From: Ovoidimarina sp963698645 | GTDB taxonomy: Bacteria > Pseudomonadota > Alphaproteobacteria > Rhodobacterales > Rhodobacteraceae | DNA length: 64,000 nucleotides | Direction of reading: 5' to 3' | Assembly: GCA_963698645.1 (NCBI GenBank) | Contig: CAVORP010000001.1 | Span: 186,001-250,000 of the forward strand | Part shown: piece after piece, positions 27,776 to 36,321 of the stretch | Numbering within the stretch: the stretch's first letter is position 1 | How the letters are laid out: each line of letters opens with the position of its first letter | Position numbers and translations under genes: made by a program | The notes under the pieces: generated by a model | What the model was told of the DNA's origin: nothing | Database searches by the model: none | The model's input: only the letters and a program-made list of their open reading frames with translations

Positions 27776-28388
27776 TCAGTAGACATCTCCCTTGTCCACC
27801 TTCTGCGAGAATTCGGTCTCGCCGCCCGACGCAAGAAGCGCGGCCTGGCTGACCCAGTTGTCGCGGCTCACACGGCCCTTGAAGCCCTTCAAGGTTCTCG
27901 TCGACCCAGGCCACTTCCGCCGGGGTCCAGGACGCGACCTGATCGAAATGATAGAAACCCATCCGGTGCAACATCGCTTCAAGCTTGGGTCCGACACCCT
28001 TGATCTTCTTCAGATCGTCCGCGCTCCCGCCCCGCGGTCCGTCGAGCCGCGCAGGCCCTTCATGGGCGGCGGCCGCCGCAGGCGCAGGTGCCGGGGCCGG
28101 CGCGGGTGCAGGTGCGGGTGCAGCTGCCGGAGCTGGCGAAGGTGCAGCCGCAGCCGCCACCGGCTTCGCCTCGGGTGCCGCAACAACATGGGCGGATTGC
28201 GCTTCCGGGGTCGAATGGAACGCGCGAAACAGAAAGATCGCGACGCCAAGACCCACCAGGATGGCAAGGAAAGCCGCCGGCGAAAATGCCATGTCTCCCA
28301 CAACCAGAAGCATCATGAACGCGACGAAAGCGATGCCCCCAGACAATACGCCCACCAGCAGCATCGAACCTTGTGTTTGTTTCGACAT
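27776..28388 (-). CDS. Membrane-anchored H3TH/helix-hairpin-helix protein (one apparent frameshift)
   Basis: About 204 aa. Two N-terminal helices (SMLLVGVLSGGIAFVAFMML, FSPAAFLAILVGLGVAIFLF), an Ala/Pro linker of about 45 residues, and a C-terminal domain DDLKKIKGVGPKLEAMLHRM with the HhH motif KGVGPKLE; this is the COG3743-type flap-nuclease-like H3TH domain. After a shift near 27885 it ends WVSQAALLASGGETEFSQKV. The same domain, with the same GGETEFSQ ending, forms the C-terminus of NuoE next door. SD GGGAGAAG supports the ATG at 28388. No nuclease active site is apparent; a protein-interaction role is inferred. Confidence 0.78.
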
Positions 28389-28430
28389 CAAAAACTTCTC
28401 CCTGTCCGCGTCGGACGCATTGTTCGCCCG

Positions 28431-29496
28431 CTACTCGCTTTTAGCGCGTTGAGAGAACTCTGTCTCTCCCCCTTCTGCAAGGATTTTCGCCTGTTCGACC
28501 CACCCGTCCCGGTCGATCCGCCCCCGGAACGACAGCTTCTCATCCATCAGCGCGATATCCGTGGCGGTCCAGACGGCGATCTGGGCAAAGCTTGTGACCC
28601 CGGCCTCGGCCAGTTTCTGGGCCAGTTTCGGGCCGACGCCCTTCAACAGGGTCAGGTCATCGGCTTGGGGCGCGACCGACCCGGCAGCGGGCCGCGCGAT
28701 CTGCTCGGCCTTCACATCCGCCACTTTCGGCGCTGGCCCGGGCCGCGTCGCGCGCGGCCGCTTCCGCCGCCTTCGTGGGCGCGGCATCGGCAGATTGCCA
28801 GGGCGCCGTCAGCGGCACCTCGGTCCCGTCGATCCGCTTGATCGTGTCGCCCAGCGCCACGGCCCGCGCGGCCGAGGCATTGTGATCCGGCCGCCCCTTG
28901 GCATGGTCCTTGAGCGCGGTCAGACCCGACAAGGGCTCCGCCGCGAACCGCCCGTTCTGCGGCCCCGGTACGGGCACCCGGCCCTCCGCCATCTCGTCGA
29001 TGATCCAGCCCAGCTTCGCCGCCGTCAGATCCTCGTAATAATCCTTGCCGATCTGCGCCATCGGCGCGTTCGCGCAGGCCCCCAGACACTCGACCTCTTC
29101 CCACGAAAACTTGCCATCGGCACTCAGCGCATGGGCGGATTTGGCGATCTTGTCCTTGCAGACCGCGATCAGGTCCTCGGCCCCGCAGATCATGCAGGAC
29201 GTGGTGCCGCAAACCTGAATATGCGCAACCGAACCAACAGGTTGCAGCTGAAACATGAAGTAGAACGTAGCCACTTCAAGCGCCCGGATATAGGCCATGT
29301 CCAGCATCGCCGCCACCGCCTCGATCGCCGGGCGGGACAGCCATCCCTCCTGCTCCTGCGCGCGCCACAACAGCGGGATGATCGCGCTGGCCTGCCGGCC
29401 CTCGGGATACTTGGTGATCTGCGCCTCCGCCCAGGCCTGGTTGGCGGGCGTGAAGGCAAAGCTTTCGGGTTGGTCGGGGTGTAGGCGTCGTAGCAT
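28431..29496 (-). CDS. nuoE: NADH-quinone oxidoreductase subunit E with C-terminal H3TH extension (one apparent frameshift)
   Basis: About 355 aa, twice the usual NuoE length. Residues 1-200 are the 24-kDa subunit with the N1a [2Fe-2S] ligands in VCGTTSCMICGAEDL and EVECLGACANAPM. A linker (KDHAKGRPDHNASAARAVAL) leads, across a frameshift near 28735, to an H3TH domain: LTLLKGVGPKLAQKLAEAGV and WVEQAKILAEGGETEFSQRA. ATG at 29496 overlaps the stop of the preceding orphan ORF (TGATG). Extended NuoE proteins occur in Rhodobacteraceae, so the fusion is probably genuine. Confidence 0.9.
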
Positions 29497-29912
29497 CAGG
29501 TACAAGGTCCAAATTGGGCCGACGCAAATTGCGAGGCCGGCAGGTTTTGGGAGTCGGAGGCTGAAACGGTACCATCTTGGATCATACCAAACAGCACGGA
29601 ACCGTACTCAAGCTGAGCCAAGTAACACTCGGATCGTGCCACATGCGTCCGTGCCATCAACATGTCATAATTGATGCAATCACCCGCCTCCGAAAGGCGC
29701 TCGAGAAATTGGCGCGACAATCACCTGCCGCCGATCCATCTCGGCTGCCTGCTCGGGATAGCCGGTTACGCCAGTCACATGCAGTGTCCATGACTCATCC
29801 GACAAAGCGCGAAGATCTGGTTTTGGCAGCGCACAATCCACGTCGGCGGCCAGCTGCGCATGGGTACCATCGCGGTAAGAACGCCAACTTTGAAAAGAGC
29901 GGTCGCCTTCAC
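29496..29912 (-). CDS. Putative secreted hypothetical protein between nuoD and nuoE (two compensating frameshifts)
   Basis: About 138 aa. GTG at 29910-29912 overlaps the nuoD stop (GTGA), and the TGA overlaps the nuoE ATG. The first frame reads VKATALFKVGVLTAMV, a good signal peptide start; after a shift near 29862 the middle reads AQLAADVDCALPKPDLRALS and ESWTLHVTGVTGYPEQAAEM; after a second shift near 29715 it ends LSEAGDCINYDMLMARTHVA and SASDSQNLPASQFASAQFGP. Four Cys suggest disulfides in the periplasm. Not recognised; start and end are in one frame, which supports a single gene with two errors. Confidence 0.5.
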
Positions 29913-31122
29913 CGATCAATCTCCCCGAACACCACGTCCATCGTCCCGATGATCGCGGCCACATCGGCCAGCTGATGCCCCGACGCGATGTAATCCATCG
30001 CCTGCAGATGCAGGAACCCCGGCGCGCGCAGCTTGGCGCGGTAGGGTTTGTTCGTGCCATCCGCCACAAGGTAGACGCCGAACTCGCCCTTCGGCGCCTC
30101 GACGGCGGCATAAACCTCGCCCTCGGGCACGTGGAAGCCTTCGGTATACAGCTTGAAGTGATGGATCAGCGCCTCCATCGAGGTCTTCATCTCGGCGCGC
30201 GGCGGCGGCGTGATCTTGCCGCGCGCCAGAACATCGCCGGGTTCCTTCCGCAGCTTCTCGCAGGCCTGCTTGATGATCTTCAGGCTCTCCCGCATCTCCT
30301 GCATCCGCACGAGGTAGCGGTCGAAACAGTCGCCGTTCTTGCCCACCGGGATCATGAAGTCGAACTCGTCGTAGCACTCATAGGGCTGCGCCCGCCGCAG
30401 GTCCCACGCAAGGCCCGAGCCGCGCACCATCACGCCGGAAAAGCCCCAGTCCAGAATATCCTGCTCGGTCACCACGCCGATATCGGCATTGCGCTGCTTG
30501 AACACCCGGTTCTCGGTCAGAAGCCCGTCGATATCGCGCAAGGACGCGCGGGAAATCGTCGGCCCAGCGGTCGATATCGTCGATCAGCTCCGGCGGCAGG
30601 TCCTGATGCACGCCACCGGGCCGGAAATAGGCCGCGTGCAGCCGCGCGCCACAGGCCCGCTCGTAGAAGATCATGAGCTTCTCGCGCTCTTCGAACCCCC
30701 AGAGCGGCGGCGTCAGCGCGCCCACATCCATCGCCTGCGTGGTGACGTTCAGAAGATGGTTCAGGATGCGCCCGATCTCGGAATAGAGCACCCGGATCAG
30801 GCTCGCCCGGCGCGGCACCTCGACGCCCGTCAGCTTCTCGATGGCCAGACACCAGGCGTGCTCCTGGTTCATCGGCGCCACGTAATCCAGCCGGTCGAAA
30901 TAGGGCAGGTTCTGCAGGTAGGTCCGGCTTTCCATCAGCTTCTCGGTGCCGCGATGCAAGAAGCCCGATATGCGGGTCGCAGCGTTCCACGATCTCGCCG
31001 TCAAGCTCCAGCACCAGCCGCAGCACGCCATGGGCCGCCGGGTGCTGAGGCCCGAAGTTGATGTTGAAATTCCGGATCTTCTGTTCGCCCGTCTGGGCGT
31101 CTTCGAATTTGCCGTCCATCAT
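29909..31122 (-). CDS. nuoD: NADH-quinone oxidoreductase subunit D (two apparent frameshifts)
   Basis: About 404 aa, 49-kDa quinone-site subunit related to [NiFe] hydrogenase large subunit. NFNINFGPQHPAAHGVLRLV starts the protein; TEKLMESRTYLQNLPYFDRL, YVAPMNQEHAWCLAIEKLTG and the C-terminal FLHLQAMDYIASGHQLADVA (ending GEIDR) are typical. Shifts near 30960 and 30541 break the frame. The ATG at 31122 (or 31119) directly follows the stop of the sulfotransferase gene. Confidence 0.94.
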
Positions 31123-31123
31123 C

Positions 31124-31951
31124 TCACACTTTCTCGCCCTGCATCCACGCGGCGGGCACCCGGCCCATCGCCTGTTCCACGAAGCTGTATTGATCGGCCA
31201 GATAGGCCCGCGCCGCCCGCGCCTGCTCGGCGCTCATCTCAAGCGGCGCGCCGCCATGCACGACCCGCGCCAGCACCGGATGCGGCGCGATCCCCAGAAA
31301 CGCACAGATCCGCGCCGCCGCATCGCCGGAAAACAGGTCCTCGAAGAACACCACCAGCCGCCGCGCCTCGGGCACCGCCTCGAAAAGCCGCCCCATCACG
31401 CCCCGATAGTCGCCGCGCCGCGTGATGTGGTCTTCCTCGCCGCGCAGCGCACGCTTCAGGATCCGGCCCGCCCGCTCCGGCGGTCACCGCATCCGTCCGG
31501 CTCGCGCCGCCCCGCGATCATCCGCACATGGCTCCAGAGCCGCGCCACCGGATCACGCAGGATATACAGAAACCGCGTCTCGCCCAGCGCCGCCATGGCC
31601 CGCAGCCGCTCCACCGACAAAAGCCCGTAGGCGGGCGTGATATCGCCCACCACCGCCGCTCCCTGCCCCGCGCCAAGATAGTCCAGATAGGCCGCGCCCG
31701 ATTCCGGACGACCCAGAAGCGCGATCGCCGCGTCCAGATCGCGCTGCCGGGTCTGCGGCCCGCGCCCGCGCCCGCTCCGCCAAAAGCTCGTCCCGCCGCT
31801 CGGCCACGCGCCCGGCATCCAGCGCATCGAAGTAATGCAATTCCTTCACGCTCCGGAAATGGCACTCCGGATGCCCCGACAACCACTGGTGAAGCCAGGA
31901 TGTCCCGGCCTTGGTCGCGCCAAGCCCGAACAAGATCCGCGTTCCGCTCAC
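31124..31951 (-). CDS. Sulfotransferase family protein within nuo (two apparent frameshifts)
   Basis: About 275 aa PAPS-dependent sulfotransferase-like protein. GATKAGTSWLHQWLSGHPEC near the N-terminus is the 5'-phosphosulfate-binding loop and LRDPVARLWSHVRM the 3'-phosphate-binding motif; the C-terminal LVVFFEDLFSGDAAARICAF resembles the terminal helix of the family. Shifts near 31760 and 31480. GTG start at 31951 overlaps the stop of the 60-aa gene (GTGA) and the stop is adjacent to nuoD, so it is co-transcribed. Substrate unknown; its placement between nuoC and nuoD is unexpected. Confidence 0.82.
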
Positions 31952-32130
31952 GGCGCCGGGTTCCACTTCCGGAACGCCACCACGTAAAGCAGCACCAACG
32001 CACCAAGCGGCACGAAACAGGCCAGCGCGAACCACGGGCTCAACCCCACGCGCGGCAGGATGCGCGAGAACGGAAAGGCAAGGACGAAGCCTACGACCAG
32101 AAATCCGATGATACCGCCGCCACCCATCAC
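31948..32130 (-). CDS. 60-aa two-helix hypothetical membrane protein
   Basis: Starts at GTG 32130 (overlapping the nuoC stop as GTGA) or at the next codon ATG 32127. Gly-rich first helix (MMGGGGIIGFLVVGFVLAFP) and second helix (PWFALACFVPLGALVLLYVV) with short tail FRKWNPAP. Not recognised. Its stop overlaps the sulfotransferase start, so the three genes nuoC, this ORF and the sulfotransferase are translationally coupled. Confidence 0.68.
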   Translation of the reverse strand: MMGGGGIIGFLVVGFVLAFPFSRILPRVGLSPWFALACFVPLGALVLLYVVAFRKWNPAP

Positions 32131-32740
32131 GAAGCCTTCCCTTCGGCCTTGTCATCGCCCGGAAGCACGTATTCCGCACCCTCCCAAGGGCTCATGAAAT
32201 CGAACTGCCGGTATTCCTGCACAAGGCTGACAGGTTCATAGACCACCCGCTTCTGCGCCTCGTCATACCGAACCTCGGTATAGCCCGTGGTCGGGAAATC
32301 CTTGCGCAGCGGATGGCCGCGAAACCCGTAATCCGTCAGGATCCGCCGCAGGTCGGGATGACCCGAGAACAACAGCCCGAACATGTCGAAGATTTCCCGC
32401 TCGAACCAGTTGGCGCCGGGATGGACCGAGATGATCGACGGCACCATGTCCTCTTCGCGCACCGCCAGTTTCAGGCGGATCCGCTGGTTCTGGTACATGC
32501 GACAGGAAATGATAGACGACATCGAACCGCGCTTCGCGCTCCGGATAATCCACCGCGGTGATATCGACGAGGCTCGAGAACCGGCAGTTCCGGTCCATCT
32601 TCAGGAACTCGCAGAAGACTGACGAACGACGACGGCGTCACGTGAAGCGTCAATTCGCCGCCCGCCACCTCCCAGCTCAGCACGCAATCCGGGCGCTTGG
32701 CTTCGATATGCAGGCCAAGTTCGGTCAGGGCTTCTGACAT
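32127..32740 (-). CDS. nuoC: NADH-quinone oxidoreductase subunit C (two apparent frameshifts)
   Basis: About 204 aa, 30-kDa subunit. N-terminus MSEALTELGLHIEAKRPDCV, middle CRFSSLVDITAVDYPEREAR, and signature IISVHPGANWFEREIFDMFG, then GFRGHPLRKDFPTTGYTEVR. Shifts near 32615 and 32500. Start ATG at 32740 is 15 bases downstream of nuoB with SD AAAGGGAG. Confidence 0.93.
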
Positions 32741-32755
32741 CGGAACTCCCTTTCT

Positions 32756-33275
32756 CTAGCGGGTGATCGTGCCGGTGCGGCGGATCTTCCGCTGCAACTG
32801 CAGGATCCCGTACAACAGCGCCTCCGCCGTCGGCGGGCAGCCCGGCACATAGATATCGACCGGCACGATCCGGTCGCAGCCGCGCACCACCGAATAGCTG
32901 TAATGATAATAGCCGCCGCCATTGGCGCAGGACCCCATCGAGATCACATAGCGCGGCTCGGGCATCTGGTCATAGACCTTGCGCAGCGCCGGCGCCATCT
33001 TGTTGGTCAGCGTGCCGGCGACGATCATCAGGTCGGACTGGCGCGGGCTGGCGCGCGGCGCGGTGCCGAACCGCTCGAGGTCATAGCGCGGCATCGAGGT
33101 ATGCATCATCTCGACCGCGCAACAGGCCAGACCAAAGGTCATCCAGTGAAGACTGCCGGTCCGCGCCCAGTTGATGATGTCCTCGGTCGAGGTGACCAGA
33201 AACCCCTTGTCCTGCAACTCGCGGTTCAGGGTCTGGGTGGCGACCTCCTTGTCGGGTCCGGCTGTCGCGGCTCAC
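32756..33275 (-). CDS. nuoB: NADH-quinone oxidoreductase subunit B (N-terminal frameshift)
   Basis: About 173 aa, holds cluster N2. MTFGLACCAVEMMHTSMPRY, SMGSCANGGGYYHYSYSV and VPGCPPTAEALLYGILQLQ carry the four cluster Cys. The likely start is GTG at 33275, overlapping the nuoA stop (GTGA); one indel before about 33240 must be corrected to reach the conserved TLNRELQDKGFLVTSTEDI. An internal start without this N-terminal extension is less likely. Confidence 0.93.
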
Positions 33276-33637
33276 TCCCATTCCAATGCGCCTTTCTTCC
33301 ATTCATAGGCAAAGCCCACGGTCAGAACGCCAAGGAACACCATCATCGACCAGAACGCCACGTCGCTGATCCCGCCAAAGGCCACCGCCCAGGGGAACAG
33401 GAACGCGATCTCAAGGTCGAAAATGATGAACAGGATCGACACGAGATAGAATCGCACGTCGAATTTCATCCGCGCGTCGTCGAAGGCGTTAAAGCCGCAC
33501 TCATAGGCGCTCACCTTCTCGGGGTCGGGGTTGCGCACGGCAATCACGGCGGCGGCGAGGATAAGGACAAGACCCAGACCGATCGCCAGACCCAGAAAGA
33601 TCAGGATCGGCAGGTATTCCCTGAGCAGATCGTCCAC
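33272..33637 (-). CDS. nuoA: NADH-quinone oxidoreductase subunit A
   Basis: 121 aa, three helices, ND3 homologue. The quinone-site loop SAYECGFNAFDDARMKFDVR (with the conserved Cys) and FYLVSILFIIFDLEIAFLFP are intact. GTG start at 33637 is supported by AAGGAG eight bases upstream. First gene of the nuo operon; promoter candidate upstream at 33692-33720. Confidence 0.96.
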   Translation of the reverse strand: MDDLLREYLPILIFLGLAIGLGLVLILAAAVIAVRNPDPEKVSAYECGFNAFDDARMKFDVRFYLVSILFIIFDLEIAFLFPWAVAFGGISDVAFWSMMVFLGVLTVGFAYEWKKGALEWE

Positions 33638-33654
33638 GTTTCAGGCTCCTTCCG

Positions 33655-33675
33655 AAGGGGCTTTCGCCGCCCCTT
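33655..33675 (-). promoter_or_regulatory. Leader hairpin in the nuo 5' untranslated region
   Basis: AAGGGGC (33655-33661) and GCCCCTT (33669-33675) form a perfect 7-bp stem with a 7-base loop, ending about six bases before the nuoA SD. It would lie in the transcript leader and could stabilise mRNA or affect initiation. Confidence 0.4.
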
Positions 33676-33691
33676 TCCATTGGCTGCCCCA

Positions 33692-33720
33692 TGCTTACGC
33701 CCGCCACCCTGAAGGGTCAA
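33692..33720 (-). promoter_or_regulatory. Candidate sigma-70 promoter of the nuo operon
   Basis: On the minus strand TTGACC (33715-33720) and TAAGCA (33692-33697) are separated by exactly 17 bases. The start of nuoA is 55 bases downstream. The -10 matches the consensus only moderately. Based on pattern alone. Confidence 0.45.
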
Positions 33721-33773
33721 TGCAACTGCGGCATGGAATTGGCTGCGCGAGACCATTGGGCGCAGCTTTCCCG

Positions 33774-33847
33774 CTTCTTCTCTTTCCAAATATCCCCGCC
33801 GGAGGCATGGAATCATCTCACGCCATGGACCGGGCGCAAGCGCCCGG
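33774..33847. repeat. Post-gene conserved string and hairpin between BLUF and nuo genes
   Basis: Minus strand contains GCCTCCGGCGGGGATATTTG then a purine-rich tail, a string I recall from intergenic regions of other Rhodobacteraceae (memory, not searched). Upstream of it, CCGGGCGC (33830-33837) and GCGCCCGG (33840-33847) form a perfect 8-bp stem with a 2-base loop, 19 bases past the BLUF stop. Together a probable transcript 3' end for the BLUF gene. Confidence 0.45.
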
Positions 33848-33865
33848 CCCCTGCGGCCGATCGGC

Positions 33866-34279
33866 TCAGCCGGTACGGGTCGGCTCCATGCCTGCCGCCA
33901 ACGCCTCGAAAATGCCCCGCACAAGGCCTGCCCTGACCCGGTCGAGCGCGTCACCGGAAGGATCGGCCTCGGGGATCAGCCAGGATTGGGCCGGATCGTG
34001 GAGCATGGCCCAATTCCCGAACATCCGTTCCGACACGGGTTCCGAAATATGCAGGACGACATCCACATGCCTGTCGTCCCGTCCGATCCGTTCGAACGTG
34101 TCACGGACCTTCTGTTCGGGCCCCTCCAGCAACTGGACGAAAACATCCCTTCGGCAAATCAGCGCGCCGGTCACATCGTCACGCGTGTTGCAGCGCCGCG
34201 CGTCCATCAGGATCCCGGCAAGCGTCGCCTCGTCGAACCCGAATGGCTGCGAGGTGTAGATAATCCGCAAGAGACCCAA
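33866..34279 (-). CDS. BLUF-domain blue-light sensor protein
   Basis: 137 aa, essentially a stand-alone BLUF (FAD) domain with a short C-terminal helix pair. Flavin-site residues are in place: Tyr in RIIYTSQPFG (residue 8), Asn in RRCNTRDDVTGALICRR (residue 31), Gln in VFVQLLEGPEQKV (residue 49), and the RHVDVVLHISEPVSERMFGN strand with a downstream Trp/Met (NWAML). The light-driven Gln rearrangement of the Tyr-Gln-FAD network should work. No output domain is fused, so it must signal through a partner. Located upstream of nuoA in the same orientation. Confidence 0.9.
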   Translation of the reverse strand: MGLLRIIYTSQPFGFDEATLAGILMDARRCNTRDDVTGALICRRDVFVQLLEGPEQKVRDTFERIGRDDRHVDVVLHISEPVSERMFGNWAMLHDPAQSWLIPEADPSGDALDRVRAGLVRGIFEALAAGMEPTRTG

Positions 34280-34319
34280 GCTGTCCGCTCCCGTTCCAGA
34301 ATCCGGCGCATGCCGTCGG

Positions 34320-34553
34320 TCATTGTCCCGTTGGACCCATGACGCGACTTATGTCGGTACGCGCAAGAACGCTAGGACGCATCTGCTTTCGGCGCGGCGC
34401 GACGCTTCGCCCTTGGCGGCCTTCTTGTCTTCCTCGGGCTTCGGTGGCCGTGACGAGTACAAGGTGCTCCGCCGTCTGGCGACTGTTGGGATTTGCCGGC
34501 TCGGCAAGAAATTCAGCAAGATTGAATTTCGGCTTCATTGAGAACATGGTCAT
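34320..34553 (-). CDS. Doubtful small ORF upstream of the BLUF gene
   Basis: An open frame of 77 codons begins MTMFSMKPKFNLAEFLAEPA with plausible composition for 45 residues; after that another frame reads KPEEDKKAAKGEASRRAESR, more protein-like, so a frameshift near 34430 is possible. No strong SD. Remaining parts of the 34280-34672 gap hold two hairpins (34559-34577 and 34601-34623) and nothing else recognisable. Confidence 0.25.
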   Translation of the reverse strand: MTMFSMKPKFNLAEFLAEPANPNSRQTAEHLVLVTATEARGRQEGRQGRSVAPRRKQMRPSVLARTDISRVMGPTGQ

Positions 34554-34600
34554 GGAATGACGCCTTTCATCGGCGTCCGGAATCGAACACCTCTGCGTTC

Positions 34601-34623
34601 ATATGGGGCTTTCTGCCCCGTAT
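34601..34623. terminator. Terminator-like hairpin after the leucine-degradation operon
   Basis: ATATGGGGC (34601-34609) and GCCCCGTAT (34615-34623) pair over nine positions with one G-T, loop TTTCT. It lies 50 bases beyond the minus-strand stop of the last liu gene. A second stem, GACGCC/GGCGTC, is at 34559-34577. Likely transcript end of the liu operon; no long T-tract. Confidence 0.5.
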
Positions 34624-34672
34624 TGATAGGGGAAGCGTTCCGGTATCGGGCCGGGCCACGGTTCCGTCGTCG

Positions 34673-35459
34673 CTAACCGGCCCAGTCCGGAGAGCGCTTC
34701 TCGAAGAACGCCGCGATCCCCTCGCCCGCCTCGGGGCTTTCCCAACGCCGCACAAGCGCATCGATGCTGGCCTCCCGGATTTCGGCGTCACGCCGCCGCC
34801 CCAGCATCCGCACCAGCGCCTTGGCCTCGGCCACCGCCCCGGGCGCGCAGGCCAGATAGGGCGCCACTTCCGCCTCCACCGCCGCGTCCAGATCCTCCGG
34901 CGCCACGGCGCGGGCCAGAATGCCCAGCTCCACCGCCTCCGCCGCCTCGAACAGCCGCGACGACATGAACACCCGCCGCGCCCGCGCCGCGCCCATCCGC
35001 GCCACCACATAGGGCCCGATCGTGGCCGGGATCAGGCCCAGCCTCGTCTCGGTCAGCCCGAACCGCGCGCCCGTGACGCCGACCGCCACATCACAGACGC
35101 AGGCCATGCCCACGCCGCCGCCAAAGGCATTGCCATGCACCCGCCCGATCAGCGGTTTCGGCAATGAATTCAATGCCTCCAGCATATCGGCCAGCTTCCG
35201 CGCCTCGGCCGCGCGCGTGGCCCCGTCGGCCGCGATCTGCGCCTCGCATCCAGCGCAGATCACCGCCCGCGCAGAAACTCCGCCCCCGCGCCGCCAGCAC
35301 CACGACCCGCACCGCGTCATCCGCCGCCAGCGCCCGCGCCGCGCCGTGCAGCTCGGCGATCATCTCGCCCGACATCGCGTTGTGCTTCTCGGGCCGGTCC
35401 AGCGTCAGCACCGCCACGCCCCGCGCATCGGTCTCGATCGTGACCAGACTGTCCGCCAT
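34673..35459 (-). CDS. liuC: Enoyl-CoA hydratase/isomerase family, probable methylglutaconyl-CoA hydratase (one frameshift)
   Basis: About 262 aa crotonase. N-terminal VAVLTLDRPEKHNAMSGEMI, oxyanion-hole segment SFCAGGDLRWM, then after a shift near 35275 RVHGNAFGGGVGMACVCDVA and FGLTETRLGLIPATIGPYVV, with the catalytic-Glu helix typical of hydratases. In leucine catabolism this enzyme hydrates 3-methylglutaconyl-CoA to HMG-CoA. Assigned to that step by neighbours (ivd, mccAB, HMG-CoA lyase). Start overlaps the lyase stop (TGATG). Confidence 0.84.
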
Positions 35460-36321
35460 CACACCGCGCCCTCCCGCATCGCCCGCGCCATCGCCGCCGC
35501 CCGCGCCAGAACCTCCCGGTCCAGCCCGGTCTCGTATCCCAGCGCCTCCAGCCGCGCCGCCACCGCCTCGGTCGCCACGTTGCCCGCCGCGCCGGGCGCA
35601 AAGGGACAGCCCCCGAGCCCGCCCACGGCGGCATCGAACACCCGAAGCCCCGCCGCCAGCGCCGCCTCGATATTGTCCAGCGCATGACCGTCGGTGTCGT
35701 GGAAATGCCCGGCCAGCCGGTCCGACCGGCACCGTCCCGGTCACCGCCTCCAGCATCGCCGCAACCCGCTCCGGCGTGCCCCGCCCGATCGTGTCGCCCA
35801 GCGAGATCTCGTAGCAGCCCATCGCGAACAGCGCATCGGCCACCTCCGCCACCTGCCCCGGCGCGGTCGGCCCGTCATAGGGGCAATCGGTGACGCAGGA
35901 CACATAGCCCCGCAGTTTCACATTTGCCGCTTCCGCCGCCTCCGAGACCGCCTGAAACCGCTCCAGGCTTTCGGAAATCGAACAATTCAGGTTCGCCCGG
36001 CTGAACCCCTCCGACGCGCGGCGAAAATCGCCACCTCGTCGGCGCCCGCATCCATCGCCCGGTCGAAGCCCTGCATGTTCGGCACCAGACGCGGCATAGG
36101 ACACGCCCGCCGCCCGCCGTGATCCCCGCCAGAACCTCGGCCCCGTCGGCCATCTGCGGCACCCGTTTCGGACTGACGAAACTCGCCACCTCGATCCGCC
36201 CGAACCCCGCCTCGCTCAACAGGTCGATCAGCGCGATCTTCTCGCGCGCCGGGATCTTCCGCGCCTCGTTCTGAAGCCCGTCGCGCGGACCGACCTCGAA
36301 GATTTCGACCCGTTCACCCAT
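35459..36321 (-). CDS. mvaB: Hydroxymethylglutaryl-CoA lyase (several frameshifts)
   Basis: About 287 aa TIM-barrel lyase cleaving HMG-CoA to acetoacetate and acetyl-CoA, last step of leucine breakdown. N-terminus VEIFEVGPRDGLQNEARKIP carries the catalytic Arg/Asp; IEVASFVSPKRVPQMADGAE follows; the metal/catalytic loop near the C-terminus reads GGLGGCPFAPGAAGNVATE, containing the catalytic Cys. Shifts near 36100, 36025 and 35735. Overlaps the GST gene by eight bases at its start. Confidence 0.87.

Noticed and set aside
34570..34600. tRNA-like T-arm sequence (GTTCGATTCC on the minus strand)
   Set aside because: Flanking bases cannot form the 5-bp T stem, and no acceptor or anticodon arm is found nearby.
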